Assembly: GCA_050084985.1 (NCBI GenBank)
Contig: JBITNC010000001.1
Span: 8,184,001 to 8,248,000, forward strand
Reading direction: 5' to 3'
DNA: 64,000 bases
Origin: Nageia nagi
Lineage: Eukaryota > Pinophyta
Shown here piece by piece: positions 35,304 through 47,625 of this stretch (its first letter is position 1; every line of letters begins with the position of its first letter). The position numbers were made by a program, and so were the translations under genes. The notes below the pieces were generated by a model. The model worked only from the letters and a program-made list of their open reading frames with translations, ran no database searches and was not told the DNA's origin.

Positions 35304-38300
35304 GATGTGAAATTACTAATTGTTACTAACTCATGGGAAATTTTATTTGTATGAAAGGAGGTGAATATATCATAAAAGGGTATTTTAAATATATGGGAGT
35401 CTCTCTTAATATTCATAAAAGGGAACTTAAAATATATACATACTAGCTTTATATTTTAGAGGGTAGTCATTATACTTAGTTTGTCAAAGATCTTGAGGAT
35501 TCATTTATGAGATAATGGAATCAAGACTGAGAAAAAAAATTATGAGATAGAAATACAAAGAAAACAAACCAACATAGAAAATAGGGATAATGGATTTGTG
35601 TGTTTCTTATTTTATAAATATTTAATATTATATACAATCATGCTTTCTTTGGAAGAAAATGAAATGTAATAGTGCAGACATTTTTGTGTGTATTACATAA
35701 ATGAATATTCTAAGCAAGAAACTAAGTTCAAAGAGTTGGGTGCTAAGTATTATATATGTTGTTTAATCACTATTTTTGAATTTTTAGGTTTTCTTATTTT
35801 AAAATAATAGATTTGATGTATTTTTTTTTTAAATTTTAGACTTAATTTAATTTAATTAAGATTTTAAAAATTGATCACTTATGGGGTTTGAGATGGACTT
35901 TTTTCTATAAATATATACATTAACTTATATCACAATACTAATTCAAGAAGCTCATAATCTTATAAAATTTTAGGTTTAAGTTATCAAACAACAAAGAAGA
36001 AAACACAAATATAATTCATGATTTCACAAGCTCAAGACAAGAGCTCTAAATCTCTAGAGCATCAGTATGAAGTTCTAGACCAACTCTTGTTGGAAAGGCT
36101 TTGCATGTGCTTTTGGAGTCAAAGATAAAGTGAATTATGGAGTTTGAAGGAGTTGAGTTAGTAAGGCAAGTTTTAGAGTATAGAATCAAGATAAAATAAA
36201 GAATCTAGACTTTTAGGGTCAAATTTTGCAATGATCCAAGATCAAAGGCAAAAGCATAGAATTCTATAATCTGCAGGAAGATAATGTTAGTAGGAAAATT
36301 TAGAGTGCAAAAATGAGGTCAAAGTGTGAAATTTAGAGTGTGAAGGGTGATGACCTCAGCAAAGCTTTTTGAAATGCAAAATTGAGCCAAAATGTATAAT
36401 CCAAAGTTCATAGAATGATGACATCAACAAAAGCTAAAAAAGGTTAGAGCTCATAACTTTTATGCATCTTGATGAAACTTGGCACTATCACCCATAAAAA
36501 TGATCAACATGAAATACTTTATCTAATTATTAAGATATGGAAGAATTTAGAGAAATCCAAATGGGTCAAAATGAGTGTATGTAAGAAAAATCCTTCATAG
36601 AGCTCAAGAGTAAGACTATGAAACCAATAGGTCCAAAGATATGAATAACTCTGAATCCATTGCTCAAAGTGGGAAACAAATAAGTATCCACATGGTTCAA
36701 ATGAATCCAAATAGCTAATAATCACCATGGAAGATATTATGATCACTCTTATAAATATTTGAAAGTATTTTCTCATGCAAACTAGCCCAAAAAAGAGAAA
36801 ACACGTTATACAATCGAAAAGTAGTGAAAGCTCCATGTATAGACACCATAAGATGAATGAAATATTTTCTATATTGAGAGAATTGAACTATAACAAGAAC
36901 AAATCTAAACTCCCAAGATCACATGAAAGCTCACAATACACATCTAACAAACTCACAAAGCAATCTCATAAAGATAACACAATATGTAAGTGGTTCCTCT
37001 AACTAGGAGTGCATCCACTAACTAGATCTTTCTTCTTAACAAATATGAACTCTTAAAATCCTCCTATGTTTCTCCTAAACACTATATTATAGCATAAATT
37101 TACTCCACAAATTGGTGTGTGATCACAAAGAGGGAGCATTCTATTTATAGACTAAAATCCCCCTTTGGATCACCCTTTTATACAATGTAGAAAAGCATGA
37201 CATGCACATCCTTTTACCCAAGGGACATGCCCATGACATGGAGTGTAGGACAAGTTACATTATGATATTCACTTAAATACTTAAGGTATCAAATGATACC
37301 CTTAAGTATTAGTGAACTTACATAGAAGATTATTACATAACCTTTACAATAATGCATTATACATTCCATCATATATTGCTCAAAGGTATGTTACAAACAT
37401 AATCTAATGCATTACATGCTAAAAGATTTCACATACAAAATGTGATGGTTTAGTTTTATAGAGACACCCATCAGTGCTATGCATAGACAAAGTATGATGG
37501 TATTCATAATACTTGAGTACTAGGGTAGCCACCATGAAAAGTGGAGCTAAGAGCTCTCACATGTATTCTTATGGACAAGGTAGATCACCATTAGAAATAT
37601 GATGCCATTAGGGTACTCACAGGTTTGCTAAAATATAAAGGAAGCAACAACCATTTGATTAAGGATAGGATAGTCATAGAGCTCTTACAAATAGCTACCA
37701 GTGCTCTTTCCTCTCTACAACACAAATAGGTGGAGGAAGCTAAGTCAACAATGAATTACAATACTAGTAGCATGAGGCTGCAACATTCAATCCTTCTAAT
37801 ACTAAAGTTGAATCAACCTTATATAGAGCTAAAAACTCCATAACCTAGGCAAAGGCATATTAGAGAAGCTTGTTGAGAGTTGTTGGAGGAGTAATGATAC
37901 TTATTGAATGAAGTACTTAAGGAGGTGGAGAGCGGTTGAAAAAGTATAAAGGCATCAATAAGGACTGTAGGTGGTGGAGTGTTGCACCAGTTAAGGATAG
38001 CACACCATACCTATTTGTAGAAGAAATATGATAGACCAAATCTAATTAGATGTTTACTAGAGGGAGAAGTCAAGGGAGACATAAATGTATCACCAAGTAA
38101 TGGTGCAAGTTGCAATTTGGAGGGGTATTCTAACCAAATTTGTGATAATCCTCCATGTACAACGGTTGGTGAATAAAATTCCATAACCCAATAATAAAAC
38201 TTTATAACATTACAATATTAAGGAAATTAAATTTCCTTCAAACCCCTTATATTCTTAGTATTAAATCAATAATAGGGTTCATTTTAGCCATAAATATTCA

Positions 38301-38767
38301 CTAATAAGTGAATTTTAAATATTCCTAAAATTGAAATTGGTGAATATTTTGAGTTACAATAAAACCCTATTGCTAATTTTTTTTATTTTTTATTTCTTTT
38401 TTGGCTTGGGTCGCCAAGTCAAATCAATATTTTAAATTAAATTTTTTATTTTTTTGCTAATATTTAGAAATAATAAAATAGTTGACTTCACCTTGAAATT
38501 ATAAATTATTATTTATATTTTAACTAAATCTTCCAATATAAATACCTTAATCTAAATTCAATACATCCATTGCTGTTTGCTACTGGATATTTTAAAAGGC
38601 TCAAATGATTTGAGCAAGTGTATCAACAAATGATCTTAAGATAAATATGATAATTAGTGAGATCTTATTCTTAGTCTTATTATATTTTGTAATATTTATA
38701 GTTCTATTTACAATATACCATCATGCAAAGGCTTATTTTCCATTGATTGAAAGCAATTTTTACCATC
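35304..38767. other. decayed sequence with LTR-like promoter traces
   Basis: No protein domain on either strand. At about 35,909 the plus strand has tctataaatatatac followed by an R-like stretch. At about 37,138 the minus strand has TCTATAAATAGAATGC, a strong TATA box in a context (gagtgcatccac..) resembling the LTR at 39,184. These suggest one plus-strand and one minus-strand LTR remnant, but I could not find ends or partners. Confidence 0.35.
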
Positions 38768-39183
38768 AAACGAAGGTAGAATGCCACTAAACAGAGGTAG
38801 AATGCCATTAAATAAAGGTATTATCCTATATTATGGATATTTGCCTCATATTAACTTCTGATAGTAGTAGGTATCATCTTGTTGCCTCTTGGTAATAGTA
38901 TGCTACTATTCAATAGCATCCTGTTGCCTTTTGATAGTAATCTGCTACCATCTGGTAGCATTCTGCTAACTCCTGATAGCAATCTATTGCCTCCCGATAA
39001 CATATTGCTACCTTTCAGTAGTATATTGTTACCTCTTGATAGCATATTACTACTTCCCAATAGTAGGTTGCTACTTCTTGGGAGCATCCTACTACCTCCT
39101 AGTAGTAGAATGTTGCCACCTAATAGTATACTCATTTGCCTAGTAGCAAAATTTGCCTCCTGGTAGTATATTGTTGCCTCTCA
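38768..39183. repeat. 24-bp minisatellite, left part
   Basis: Degenerate head-to-tail units of about 24 bases, such as gttgcctcttgatagcatatt. Because the period is eight codons, both strands stay open for about 95 codons (8-residue repeats around ILLPPDSN on plus and LLSGGSRM on minus). The array stops exactly at the LTR at 39,184 and resumes at 55,155. Confidence 0.85.
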
Positions 39184-39694
39184 TGAAAGAGATGAAGTAG
39201 TTCTTTATCTCTACCTAAGATCACCTTGGATAGAATCTTCCACTAATATTAATAATACATAAATTATTAATACAAGAGAACTAAAACATGTATATTAATT
39301 CCTCCAACTATGGGAGTACATCCACTTTAACCATCTCAAATTTCTAGTATCTTAAGAACTCTAATTCTCTCTACAACTTGAAGCATATTTAAGCTCCTTG
39401 TAAGATCAATCTCTCCTCATAATACAAGCATGAGAGTGATTTATACAAGTGTGTTTTATAAAAATCCCAAGCCCTCTATTTATAGGTGAGAACCTCACCT
39501 TAACTCACCCTTTAACCCAAAGTTTACATGGGGTTAGAATGGACAAGTGCATGGTTGAGTGAAGTCAAAGTATTCCATTATTTTATCACTTTTTGGTATT
39601 TAGTGATAAAATAAGGAATTATATAAAAGAATTATTAATATTTAGATACAATATAAATACTAGTTTATATAATAATACATTATATGTTCTAACA
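39184..39694 (-). repeat. 3' LTR of the LARD-like element
   Basis: 511 bp; matches 54,659-55,154 along its whole length. Confidence 0.9.
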
Positions 39695-39704
39695 CTCCCC
39701 CTTA

Positions 39705-41873
39705 ATGTAATATTGGGAACGTACGAAGAAAAGAATGTATGAGAGTACAAGAGAGTTCTCCTCTATAGAAAATACATTTGGAGATGAGAACTTGAGAACA
39801 TAGAATTGAGATAGTTCTATAAGGATTAGCTACTTAACCATTTAAAAAAATAGTTTATAATACAAATCCATCAACCATAAATGGTGTTAATATACAATTA
39901 GTAGCTATTAAACAACATGTTGATATGATGAGCCTCCATGAGCTTGCATACCCAACATAAGTAACCTGTAATCTCTAGAAGAAACCTACAAGCTACAAGA
40001 CAAGATTAGTTAGATGCACTATAAGTCAAGAAAATGCCAAGCAAATATATAGTAATATAAAAATGATCCACATCATCAATAATATAATAGGTATTTTAAA
40101 GAGGAAGTATTCATTCATACTTCACTCCCCTTTAAGGTCAACTTTACCATCTTAAGAAATGATATAATATAATATAGGCCTTAAGTTCAATTTTACCATC
40201 CTAAGAAATTATATAGGTTCATATAAGATTTCATATGAAGTTGACATCATATAGTAATAATTATCCCCCTTGAGGGCAACTTCATCAAAAGAAATACTTA
40301 AATAAAGGAGCCAAAGGGATTAAATAAGAACTTATAACATAGGGTGATAGATGTATCAAGTAATATTCTTGTCTTAATGTAATTAAGCATCAATGAAGGT
40401 AAATAAAAAAATATCATATGGTTTAGTGGTAACCAATATTTGGCAAGTTTAAAGCATTTATGGCAGGTGTCAATTAGGGATGAATAAGGTAGGTAGATTG
40501 GAATTCTTAATGCAATGTATTGATTAGGAAAAAATGTAGGTGAGGAGAGTCTCAACTATATTTGTTAGTAAGTATCAATTGAGTCCATAGTTCAATTTTG
40601 TAGAATTAGTTGTCATGATTTGAACATTGTAGCAATGAAGGAAAACAACCACATAATATGGATTAGGAGTTTATTTAAGAGTTAGAGGTTAGGAACAAAA
40701 TGCTCTAAGAGCTTTAGAATATTGTTATGTTAGGTTATTATCTACCTCATACAAGAGACTTAGGAAATAAGCAAAAAGAAAACTTACATATTTCTAAAAC
40801 CATTCAAGATGATCTAATCCCTCATAATATTATGAACATTTTGTTTCTCTTCTGCTTGATTAGATCTTCTTCATGAGTCATAACTCTTCTTTTCCTTTTG
40901 ATTTTCTCTAAGTTTCTAATTATTTTGTATCCAAGACAATGTCAATTATAAGTGATGAAAAATTGTTGAAAATTTTCTTCATTAAATTGGCAAAAATAGG
41001 TTTTTATTGAACACTTGTATGTAAATAGCCAATATTTTTCAAAAACAATATTAGGGTAATCACTAAGAATATTTTTATTTCCATCAAAAAATTAAGGCAA
41101 GAATTATTTTTATTAATTTAAAAGTTAAATAAGGTCATAGATGCAAATAATAACATAATTACCAACTTGACCAATTCATTAGTCATGATGTATAACAATA
41201 AGCATCATCTTGACCATACTAGTAGTTAGGATGCATAGTTTGTAAGCATCGAATTCCATATAAATATGCATATGTTTTTATCCATTTATAAACATGTTGA
41301 ATTGGAGATTTAAAATCTCCAAAAATAATACTATAACTTGGATAAAGAAAATTGCAACTTAATCACAAAAAATATGCCATCTTAACCATGCTACTAGTCA
41401 AGATGCATATGATGGAAGAAGGTAGCATTAATCCAATAACATGGATTCAATTTCCATCAAAGGAAAAAGGTTGCAATGTGGGAGAAGGGTGAACCTTTTT
41501 AACCACTCCAATACTTGTAATCATGAAGAAGGGCGCACCTTTTTAACCACTCCACCCATTAAAACTCTTTAACGTAAAGAGAAATAAATTTTCTATAAAT
41601 TAAAATATATTGGCATAATCTTTGCAAAAAAATACAAACATCCATAAACATGGATATAAATTCTCAATGGGGGAGAAACATAACTTCATAAATTGGCAAA
41701 CAATCCATCAAGTTATAATTACACAAGGTTTTTATATATATTATCAATTTACATCATTATTTAAGTCTCTATAAAAAATGTAGTAGACTTAATCATTGAT
41801 TGTTTAATACATAAGAATATCATCAATCGATTCAAGGCATTTATTTAAATGTTAATGAAGTTGAACCTTAACA

Positions 41874-41924
<51 letters not shown>

Positions 41925-42095
41925 CTCCCCTATAAAGTGAACTTCATGAATAAGATTAAGTAGGCTTAGAATGCTTATCATAGCAGTATGAAGCATTTAT
42001 AACTAGGTATTATGAAGATCTATTATAGTCATAATATACTTGCTTGCATGCCAAATTGTAAAAAAAAGGATTCATTATTTATGTAGATAACTTAG
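39705..42095. other. interior of the LARD-like element, no coding signal
   Basis: AT-rich sequence with recurring phrases such as accatactagtagttaggatgc and taatccatgaacatggat-like motifs, also seen at 43,200-43,570. A ~50-bp direct repeat (gcacctttttaaccactcca) lies at 41,490-41,560. No ORF of note. Confidence 0.45.
41872..41925. repeat. (AT)n microsatellite
   Basis: Two long runs of AT/TA broken by a single phase change. Confidence 0.9.
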
Positions 42096-42119
42096 TAAGC
42101 ATATATTAGTTGAATACCT

Positions 42120-42738
42120 CTATTTATGCAGTACAAAATAACTATACACTAAATATATGGTTCTTAAAATATTCTTATGCTCGTAACCATTTTAAAGATA
42201 ACAACTAGTAAAGATGTTGCTTAACACAATATTCTTCACTAAATTTTAGCTTAACAGATTTTAATTCCCCATGGAGCATAGAGAAATGCTCAACCAACAT
42301 TTCATTCTTAGTTATCAAGTTATTACGATCTTCCATGAGCAAATCAAAAGCCTTCTCAAATACTACTCTCTTCTTTTTAAACATATCATATTTATGGTTG
42401 GTAGCTTATAATTGCTGGTGTAAAGGATAAATTTCATGCTCTAATGAATATGTATTGATCATAACTCTAAATGATGATCCTTTCCCAATGTTAATTAGAG
42501 TAACATTAACTAGAGCATTAGTATAAACATAACATGAAGCATTAAGCAGACCATGGATCAAAGGATTAGGTGGAACATGGATTAGAGGATTAAACAAAAT
42601 ATTGAGTGGAGCATTGGGTGGAATATTGAGTAGAGAATTGGGTGGAATATTGAGTGGAGGATTAGGCAAAACATAATCCTCTTCAAAACCAAGATGTGCT
42701 AGATACTTTCTTGCCATGACTAATTCATGTGTCCACAT
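42120..42738 (-). pseudogene. ORF remnant with Pro-rich repeats and coiled coil in the LARD-like element
   Basis: 110 codons are open at 42,406-42,738, starting MWTHELVMARKYLAHLGF and then carrying repeats around NPPLNIPPNSLLNIPPNAPL. After one stop the same frame continues with FEKAFDLLMEDRNNLITKNE and MLVEHFSMLHGELKSVKLKF, a heptad-like coiled-coil segment, to about 42,190. No family recognised. Since this is the only coding trace in the interior, it may be a gag-like or element-specific protein. Confidence 0.45.
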
Positions 42739-43993
42739 TCAAATGACTATCTCTATTTATCATCATTTTGAATGAGTCAAGTAAGTGTGAAATAGTAAAC
42801 ATATTTAAGGTTGGTGGTAAGGCCACCATAGATTTGTTACAGAAATAAAATCTTCAATATAATATTTATCAACCTATTTCCTTAGAACAAGATGCATCAT
42901 CACACCACACATGTCTAAGCACCATTAATGCAAGTGGTAAGGTCACCATAGATTTATACAAAAAAGAAATTGATGATACAAAACATGTCTAAGCACCATT
43001 AATGTAGATGGTAAGGTTAACACATAAATTTATGGTAATTAATTGCAAATATGTTGGTGACACCAAAAATATCTAATCATTCAATGAACATTGGCCACAT
43101 AGACAAGGTTATGGAGTCTTGATATTCTCCTATCAAAAAAAGAGAATACTATTATAAATCATGGCATTATATATTAAGATATATTATGTTACCAATAATG
43201 CCATTAAGTAAAGCTTTATAAATCGTATGCTACAAGCCATAAAAAAAGGCTAACTTGACTATACCAATAGTCAAGAGTTATGAGCTTTATACCACAAAAT
43301 ACCAAGTTGCCTATACATTAGTCAAGATTTACAAATCACAAGTCCATGAATGCACTAAAAGTGAAATGACCATACATTGATAAACATGTTGATAAGGATA
43401 AAATAAATATCCATTATCAACAATACTATTGCATGGAAGGTAATATTCTTGCCTAGATGAAGAATATCTATCAATAAGTATGTCGTCATAGCAACAAAGT
43501 AACATTAATCCATGAACATGGATACAGACTTCTCAATAATGTGGAATTAATCCTTAAACAAGGATATAAAATTCTTAAGATGAAAGTAACAAGGTAGAGC
43601 ATATTAAGTGTCACTCTTGAAAACATAATTATTCTTTTAGCAAGTATAAACCTAATTATCACATAGCCAAAGTGTGATTGTGAGATGCATAAATTAAGAC
43701 TTAGTGTAATTAACTTTAGTATTATTAATACAATTTATTTAAAGGATTAGCATAAAACAATACTTGATACCCATATAATTGTTATAAAAAAATATTTAGT
43801 AATATCCTTTATATACAAATTATTCCTTTATGTTCGTAATACTTATTTTATCCATAACCATAAATGTTTGAAAAAAGATTCATATTCTTTGAAAGAAATA
43901 CTAGCTTAAAAAGAAGATATCAACTTTGGGCTTCAAAAAGAAGATGTTCTCATAAAAATCACTTTAGCTTTTACTATTTAAATGAATAGCCAT
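42739..43993. other. interior of the LARD-like element, tandem phrases
   Basis: A unit around catgtctaagcaccattaatg..ggtaaggtcaccatagattta recurs two to three times between 42,820 and 43,040. No gene recognised. Confidence 0.45.
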
Positions 43994-44365
43994 TATTTAT
44001 TAGTATAATGTAACCTTAAGGTTTGGTCTAGTCTAGTTCTCCATTGCCTATACTAGTAGGGTTCTTAAAAGAGTAGAAGGTGGTGGGATAGTGTGTTCAT
44101 GGAGGTATTCTTCTTAATGTTTAGGTTATAGGCTAGTTCCTATCTATGAAAGAGGTCAAAAGTAATTGGAAAGAGATAAAATGTTGAAAAAAAATAGGAA
44201 AGAAGCTAAAATCTAATCTATAAAAGCAAGCTAAAACTAACTAGCATGGGAATTACCACACACATAGTAATCCATTTCCAAGGTTAAGAATAGACTATTA
44301 TCTTACCCTTAGGGCCTCAAAATTACAATACATAACCATAATTTATAACCAAAATTCATACATAA

Positions 44366-45840
44366 TGTTGATTAGGATTGTGTAATATATGCATCGTGAA
44401 CAATCTTAACCAAAGTAAATCAAGAACAGACTATAGTGACAGTCTGATCTTCGGAGAAGGCCGGTTCCTTATCTATTGGGCATAGAAAAAGTAACAGGAA
44501 AGGAAATAAAAAGGAGTAGAGTGCAAGGAATTTAAGCAAAAAGGCTTAGGGTAACAGGAAAGAAAATAAAAGGGTAGAGTGCGAGGAATTTAAGCAAAAA
44601 GGCTTAGGGTAACAAGAGAGAAAGCAAAGGTGGATCACTAGTTCAACGTGGGCTTTCACAGTGTGCGAAACCTTGGTCTGAATCCAGTGTAGCAGCTATA
44701 GTACAAGCTCTCACTCTCTAATAGTTTCCCAGCTTTACTCTACCGTGTAGCAGACACAATTATACCATCAACTCGTAATTATCATTCAGGAAATAAGCCA
44801 AGCTGCCACGATGTAACCAAATTAAGAATGACAATTACGAGTGCTAGACAAGAAAGGTCAAGATGGTATCATATTACTGATAAAAACTATAGGTCTTCGA
44901 GAACAAATGTAAAGAGCAATACTAGGGCTTCTGACCCCTTTTCCACTTTATTTTCATATACTTATACTACAGTAACAACAGTTACAAGAATTGTAGTATA
45001 GAAATGTTTACAAAAATGGCTTCAAGATTCTAGCCTTCTTTTAACTGATACTACCTACATACGCCACTTGGTAGAATATTACAAAAATGGGGTAGATTAT
45101 AGATGATACTGTGATCTAACCTCTTGCTGGCATCATCTTTACCATGATGTTCTATTTACTGGCTCTGACTATTTGATCCCCCTTTACTGACCTCATCTCT
45201 ACATTCTGGAATGCTCTACTCATCGGCTCTGGCTATTCGATCACTCATCGCTGACCTCATCACTTTTAGGACCTGATTTCATTCAAAAATGTGAACATCG
45301 TTCTCCCTGTGATGTCATCTCTTACCTCCATAATGTTTTACTCACTGGCTTCAGCTATTTGATCGCTCCTTGCTGACCTCATCACTTCTGGGCTCCAATT
45401 TTGGGTTAAGGCCTGAAATCGCTGACATCATCTCTTTCGGAATGCTTTATTTACTGACCCTGGCTTCTCAATTCCCTTGCTAACCTCATCATCTTTGGAA
45501 CCTGATCTTTAGCAAAACATGACTGTCTTATCCTTTGTGATGTCATCATTTTATTCCAGAACGCTTTACTTTTGAAACACTTAATTTACGGGCTCCAGCT
45601 TCTTCGATTATCTCTTACTGACCTCACCTCCTCTGGAACCTGGGCTTTTCCACAAATGAGCTTCATCCTTTCTTCTATGATGTCATCATTTCATTCCAGA
45701 ATGCTTTATCTACTGACTCTGGCCTATTTTGTTTGCTCCCAAAAAACTCCCAGGGATCTTAAAATGAACTCATGATTGCAAGTAAGGTACACCAGGGCTT
45801 TAATAAAGAATTTATTATTATGAATATACATTATGGTGAC
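44366..45840 (-). repeat. 3' LTR of the deletion-derivative element
   Basis: 1,475 bp. Contains a 60-bp tandem duplication at 44,491-44,608 (gtaacaggaaagraaataaa..aaggcttagg) and a run of ~110-bp degenerate repeats at 45,110-45,740 (ctgacctcatc.., gatgtcatc.., gaatgctttactnactggctctgg). Confidence 0.93.
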
Positions 45841-45859
45841 CTCTAGGGGAAAATTTTGC

Positions 45860-46130
45860 CTTTATCAAAGAGGAATTTAGAACCCAGTCTAAAAAAATAA
45901 TACCAACGCATTTCACTACTACATAGGGTCCGGACCACATGGATTTGAATTTTTTGTGTTTCCCTAGTTTAGCTCTGTCCTCATCCCATTTCAATACTAA
46001 ATCTCCTTCTCTGAAAGTATCCGGAGTTGATTTTTGACCATCGAACCACCTTTTACTATTTCATTTCTTCTCCAGAGGTCTTGATATGATTGATTTTGGA
46101 GCTCTTTTGGGATTCAACTTTTCTTTCCAG
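45860..46130 (-). pseudogene. integrase C-terminus (GPY/F module)
   Basis: The minus strand reads TFREGDLVLKWDEDRAKLGK followed by KFKSMWSGPYVVVKCV. These are the GDLVLKW and GPY motifs at the end of gypsy integrases. It follows gag within a few dozen bases, marking the deletion junction near 46,130. Confidence 0.85.
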
Positions 46131-46141
46131 AATATCAGAGA

Positions 46142-47537
46142 CTAGGGGTTTTTCCTTGATCTTGTTTCCACAGCAAAACCTCCTATACCCGTTGGTGCAA
46201 AATTCATCAGGTTCACATCTCGAATTATGTCGTCAGCTACACCAGGCAGAGGAATGCCCTCACTTCTTGATAAATATTCTTGGTATTGATAAATAGGACA
46301 TGTGGTTTGTTCATGAGCGTTATTGTAGGCCAAACACCAACCAGTGGATGACCCTGAAGAGGAAGCTTGGCTTACATCCGCATTCAACATATTTTGAGCC
46401 TCTTCTATAGTAGGATAAGGATATCTTCTTGCATTGCTTTGTCTATGTAGAATGGTAATCTGGTTTGCCATATTTCTACACAAGTTTCAGAGTTCCTGAA
46501 TCTCTATCGATGAGGCTACCCCTTGATTCATATTAGGCTGATGAGGGGCTGGTAAGGCCAAGGGAGCTCTAGGGACTGGCAAGGTTGATGGCCACTGTTG
46601 GATAGGGGCGAGGATACTGGCCAGTGGTGGAGCCAAACTAATTGCTTGAGGTCTCAAAATTTGCTACTGGGTGGTTATTGGAAAATAAGGCATTGGCATG
46701 CGACTTGGCAATTTCCCAACTGCAATAAGATAGGATTCAACATATACTGCTTATCTATAGACCTCTGGGAAAGTATTTACTCCAGAATTTTGGATTTACA
46801 GAGAGAGAGATCCAGAGGAAAGGCTCTCAGGTAATACATTAGGGCTTGAAATTGTTGAGGCCTTACTGGCATGGGTACTCTCATCCAAGTTTTTTGGAAT
46901 CTAATGTTGAAATTCGGATATTTTCTTGCTCATATCTTTTGATTGAAGTGAGCTATGTTAACAAAGATAAAGGATCTCCTAATTCATTAAATTCCAAGAT
47001 AAAGGGCTCTACCAATTGAGCCTAAGTGGTTATAGATCCGTTAGGAAGGCCCCTGTACCAATCTAGGACCTTTCCCTTGAAAGACTGAGCCAGTAATCTC
47101 ACCATGACATCTTCATGTTGGATATTATGAATCTTCGCTAGGCCAGCTACATCAACACAATGCTCGTAAGCCATTTTCTCTGAAGTTGCATCAAACTCTG
47201 GAAGGGTTTTGAAAACATTTGCTGGGATGTCATGCAACACCGCCAACGCTATTAGTACTCCATTGTCCCATTCTAGATAAATATTCTGAGCTGGATTAGC
47301 CATTTCATGAGAGGTATTTCTAGTGTGAAGATTGGATGATTCTGGCTTGGTAAAGGATTTTAGGGAGCTGATACTATTCAGAGACTTGGACTTGATCAGG
47401 GTATTTCTCTTAAAAGTATCTAACGTTCTAAAATCCAGTGCTTCTTTTGCTGCTCTAGTTTTAGATCTTGTCCACATAAACTCTAGGTCACAAAAGAAAA
47501 TACAAGGTTCAAAAGCACATATGATATTTACAAACAA
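46142..47537 (-). pseudogene. gag of the deletion-derivative element
   Basis: An open stretch of 171 codons (47,022-47,537) includes MANPAQNIYLEWDNGVLIAL, IPANVFKTLPEFD and LLAQSFKGKVLDWYRGLPNG, the capsid motif of Tat-like gag. The frame continues with stops to a 113-codon stretch (46,142-46,483) that has ARRYPYPTIEEAQNML and a zinc-knuckle-like WCLAYNNAHEQTTCPIYQYQ. A few stops; better preserved than the other coding remnants here except ProDH. Confidence 0.88.
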
Positions 47538-47596
47538 TCTGCTTTAATACATACCATAGATAGTGCTTCAATAGAGTCGCCAATAAGTTTCTTTGT

Positions 47597-47614
47597 GTCC
47601 CATCGGGCATGCCA
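47597..47614 (-). promoter_or_regulatory. primer binding site candidate of the deletion-derivative element
   Basis: Minus strand TGGCATGCCCGATGGGAC, 11 bases inside the 5' LTR; related to the site at 10,934-10,950. Confidence 0.6.
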
Positions 47615-47625
47615 AAAAGAAATAC

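Noticed and set aside
38879-39166. 95-codon plus-strand ORF with Leu-rich repeats
   Set aside because: It follows from the 24-bp minisatellite period; the opposite strand is equally open.
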